Source of the DNA: CBCXVS01 sp965178525
GTDB taxonomy: Bacteria > Tectomicrobia > Entotheonellia > Entotheonellales > Entotheonellaceae
Direction of reading: 5' to 3'
DNA length: 8,156 nucleotides
Assembly (NCBI GenBank): GCA_965178525.1
Contig: CBCXVS010000317.1
Coordinates: 1 to 8,156, forward strand
A model generated the notes under the pieces. It did no database searches, had not been told where the DNA came from, and saw nothing but the letters and a program-made list of their open reading frames with translations. Shown piece after piece: positions 6,141 to 8,156 of this stretch (the stretch's first letter is position 1; each line of letters opens with the position of its first letter). Made by a program: the position numbers and the translations under genes.

Positions 6141-7316
6141 ATGACTGCCTCGCGTAACGGAATCTTAACGACCGCTGAGCATATTCTATCCGCAACATTC
6201 GGTGGCCAGCTCCGGCTCGAAGTGGCGGAGGGACTCGGCGGTAGCCACCGCTCGAACGTCTTCCGGTGTGCGGCGCTAGAGGCGCCCGCCGAGGCGCCTG
6301 CCACGGTCGTCGTCAAACATGCAGTCGCGGGTCGCAACGAGACCTATGACCCCAAGGCGCTGAGGGGACCCGCGTGTCGACTCTTTAACGAGTGGGCGGG
6401 GCTCCGGTTTTTGAGTGAAATCGCCAATGACGCATCGCCCGCCCCCCGTTTCTATGGCGGCAACCGCCAGGCCGGGGTGATCGTCATCGAAGACCTGGGC
6501 AACGGCCATCGCCTCGACCATCTGCTGTTGGGAGACGATGCGGCCATGGCGACAACCGGATTAATCGAATGGGCCCAGGCCCTTGGCCGCCTGCACGCGC
6601 TCACAGTGGGCCAGCGCTCCATCTATGATACCCTCCGCAACGCGTTGGGTCCCAGGGAGAAGGCGACGTCGATCACAGAACGCCACCGCCGCCTGCTTGA
6701 CTGCTTGAAGCAAGCGTGCGATGTCGTTGGCGTCAAACCGCATCGCGGGTGTCAACAGGACCTCCCGACGGTCGCCGCAGCGCTTGCGGCGCCTGGGGCG
6801 TTTGACGCTTACACCCACGGTGATCCGTGTCCGGACAACACGCTGTACGCGGGAAACGCGTTGCGACTTCTGGATTTTGAGTCGGGTAATTTTCGACATG
6901 CGCTTCTCGACGGGGTCTATGGGCGCATCCATTTTCCAACCTGTTGGTGTGTCAATCGCCTCCCGGACGCGATTCTGCGGCAGATGGAGACGGCGTATCG
7001 TCGAGAATTGGTGACTGGGTGTCCTGAAGCCGAGGATGACACTCGGTTTTATGGCGCGGTCGTGGCCACCTGCACCGATTGGACCCTTGAGACGTTTGCG
7101 TGGGGTCTGTCGCGCCTGCTTGAGCAAGATGCCAGCTGGGGCATGGCCACGGGACGACAGCGCGGTATCGTGCGATTTGAGATATTGGCGCAGACGGCCG
7201 AGGCATTCGGCCATCTCGAAGCGGTTGGCGCCACGGCCGGTGCGATTGCAGCGAAACTACGGACGCTGTGGCCGGATGTCGAGGACATGCCGGACTATCC
7301 CGCTTTTACCCCATGA
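6141..7316 (+). CDS. Aminoglycoside phosphotransferase / choline kinase-like protein
   Basis: A 391-residue protein with a kinase-like small-molecule phosphotransferase fold, predicted to be soluble. It has GGSHRSNVF (33-41) in the nucleotide loop position, VVVKH with Lys59 likely contacting ATP phosphates, Glu84 in LFNEWAGLRFL as its probable salt-bridge partner, VIEDLG (115-120) at the hinge, the catalytic loop YTHGDPCPDN (224-233, Asp228 and Asn233), and LLDFESG (243-249), whose Asp245 would bind metal. GGAG lies about ten bases before the ATG at 6141. The substrate cannot be read from sequence; family members phosphorylate aminoglycosides, choline, homoserine, sugars and others, so a drug-resistance label is not justified. 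It is followed by a 9-bp stem-loop and a hydrophobic protein gene on the same strand. Confidence 0.85.
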   Translation: MTASRNGILTTAEHILSATFGGQLRLEVAEGLGGSHRSNVFRCAALEAPAEAPATVVVKHAVAGRNETYDPKALRGPACRLFNEWAGLRFLSEIANDASPAPRFYGGNRQAGVIVIEDLGNGHRLDHLLLGDDAAMATTGLIEWAQALGRLHALTVGQRSIYDTLRNALGPREKATSITERHRRLLDCLKQACDVVGVKPHRGCQQDLPTVAAALAAPGAFDAYTHGDPCPDNTLYAGNALRLLDFESGNFRHALLDGVYGRIHFPTCWCVNRLPDAILRQMETAYRRELVTGCPEAEDDTRFYGAVVATCTDWTLETFAWGLSRLLEQDASWGMATGRQRGIVRFEILAQTAEAFGHLEAVGATAGAIAAKLRTLWPDVEDMPDYPAFTP

Positions 7317-7318
7317 GT

Positions 7319-7347
7319 TGGGTTGGCAGACATCCAACGCCAACCCA
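7319..7347 (+). terminator. Stem-loop immediately after the kinase-like gene
   Basis: TGGGTTGGC (7319-7327) is perfectly complementary to GCCAACCCA (7339-7347), a 9-bp stem with an 11-nt loop beginning three bases after the stop codon. No T tract follows, so it may be an mRNA-stabilising or attenuating hairpin and not an intrinsic terminator. Confidence 0.45.
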
Positions 7348-7402
7348 TGATCCACATCCACAGCTTCACGCATCTGGCTCGACATTTGGCACGAGGCGTT
7401 TC

Positions 7403-8065
7403 ATGAAGGGAAAGAAGACGCTGGCAGCGAGGGTAAGGCAGTATCGAAAGCAGCCGCGGCATCTGTGGAAGGATGCTAAGCCAGTGGCGGCAGCAGGCGC
7501 CATAATGATTGGCGCTTGGGAGGTCTTCGAGGGGCTTGAGGCCATCTTCGACAAGCTCGTACCCGTCGCTGGCAACGTCGCTGGTCCATATGGCGCATGG
7601 TTTGTTGACCATCTCACCACCCTGGTGCAGGTTGGATTCGTCCCCTATTTTGGTTATCAAACCTATCGCGTTTTCAAGCAGCCCATGCGCCAGCGCAAAG
7701 CACGGAAAGGCGTGACGAGAAAACACCGCAAGACGGATTGGAAAGATCTTGGCGTGGCCTGGCAGCGCATCAAGCCAGTCGCCTATGCCGGATGTATCTT
7801 CTTCGGTGTCCAGGAAACGTTGGATGCCATTGCGACGTATGTACATGTTGCTCTGCCGGTATCATGGGGTTTTAGACCTGGGACCTTTCTCTTTGAGAAT
7901 TGGGCCTCCATCCTAAAGACGGCGCTGAGCGGCTATGCAGCCTACAGAGGGTGGGATCGATTTCGACGCGAAGCGGATTCAATCCGGGTAGCGCGACCCT
8001 TACGGCCACGAGCGGGTGAAAGGCAAGTCGACAAAGTCCGGAGAGCCCTGAATGGCCTTAAGTGA
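7403..8065 (+). CDS. Hypothetical hydrophobic protein with two homologous halves
   Basis: I do not recognise a named family. From the ATG at 7403 (GAGG upstream) the product has 220 residues, is strongly basic at the N-terminus (MKGKKTLAARVRQYRKQ), in the middle and at the C-terminus, and contains hydrophobic stretches around 27-48, 68-90, 124-150 and 165-181. Two segments align: 22-93 (WKDAKPVAAAGAIMIGAWEV ... GPYGAWFVDHLTTLVQ ... YFGYQTYRVFKQP) and 120-188 (WQRIKPVAYAGCIFFGVQET ... FRPGTFLFENWASILK ... YAAYRGWDRFRR). Each half has KPVAxAGxIxxG, then an LPV or VPV turn, then an aromatic helix ending in basic residues. This suggests an internal duplication of a two-helix membrane hairpin with positively charged flanks on one side. 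The frame is open back to 7268, but 7403 avoids overlap with the kinase-like gene and its stem-loop. Confidence 0.75.
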   Translation: MKGKKTLAARVRQYRKQPRHLWKDAKPVAAAGAIMIGAWEVFEGLEAIFDKLVPVAGNVAGPYGAWFVDHLTTLVQVGFVPYFGYQTYRVFKQPMRQRKARKGVTRKHRKTDWKDLGVAWQRIKPVAYAGCIFFGVQETLDAIATYVHVALPVSWGFRPGTFLFENWASILKTALSGYAAYRGWDRFRREADSIRVARPLRPRAGERQVDKVRRALNGLK

Positions 8066-8120
8066 AGCTCTAACTGCTGGTCGTATCAACGGTTGACGCA
8101 ACACATGAGGGGGTTTTGTC

Positions 8121-8156
8121 ATGAGGGGAGCGGTCTGGGGTCGTCGCTTTTGGACG
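8121..8156 (+). CDS. Start of a gene running off the window
   Basis: The ATG at 8121 is preceded by GAGGGGG with a seven-base gap, a good ribosome binding site, and is followed by 12 open codons (MRGAVWGRRFWT) to the window end. An alternative ATG at 8105 in another frame is also open but has no such site. Product unknown. It lies 55 bp after the duplicated hydrophobic protein, on the same strand. Confidence 0.4.
   Translation, partial: MRGAVWGRRFWT

Overview
The window looks like a chromosomal segment of a gamma-proteobacterium-like organism (Acidithiobacillia also possible). The basis is the sequence of RNase PH, PlsY and PgsA, and the order pgsA - plsY - tRNA-Gly(GCC) - tRNA-Cys(GCA), which matches the pgsA-glyW-cysT cluster of Escherichia coli with plsY inserted and tRNA-Leu absent. 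The species cannot be named from this sequence alone.

Layout. Left part, plus strand: rph (182-898) followed by tRNA-Pro(TGG). Then about 480 bp without an intact gene, holding a decayed transposase fragment on the minus strand. Next comes a long minus-strand series, read from right to left: a small conserved hypothetical gene (5834 to 4506, broken), a 2OG-Fe(II) oxygenase (4534 to about 3828, broken), an exported lytic transglycosylase (3743-3111), pgsA, plsY, and a tRNA-Gly/tRNA-Cys pair with its own strong promoter. Right part, plus strand: a choline/aminoglycoside kinase-like protein (6141-7316), a hydrophobic protein made of two homologous halves (7403-8065), and the first codons of another gene at the edge.

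The accessory part is 3744-5834. An IS5-like element of about 1005 bp (4594-5598, 17-bp imperfect terminal repeats, flanking TA on both sides) sits inside the small conserved gene. Removing the element and one TA restores the reading frame across the junction, giving a lysine-rich C-terminal tail that overlaps the oxygenase start. The two genes therefore formed an overlapping pair. Both also carry frameshifts, and the oxygenase has lost its 3' end. Its remaining catalytic core is joined in frame, through a short repeat-rich stretch that may be an IS21-type end, to the lytic transglycosylase, so the reading frame there looks like a fusion but probably is not. The IS is itself dead: its transposase changes frame at a run of eight A and has His where the second catalytic Asp is expected.

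Working units: rph and the three tRNA genes serve tRNA supply and maturation; pgsA and plsY are two phospholipid synthesis steps in one probable operon; the lytic transglycosylase acts on peptidoglycan. No CRISPR array, integrase or complete unknown defence system is visible. The most novel material is the decayed small-protein/oxygenase pair and the internally duplicated hydrophobic protein.
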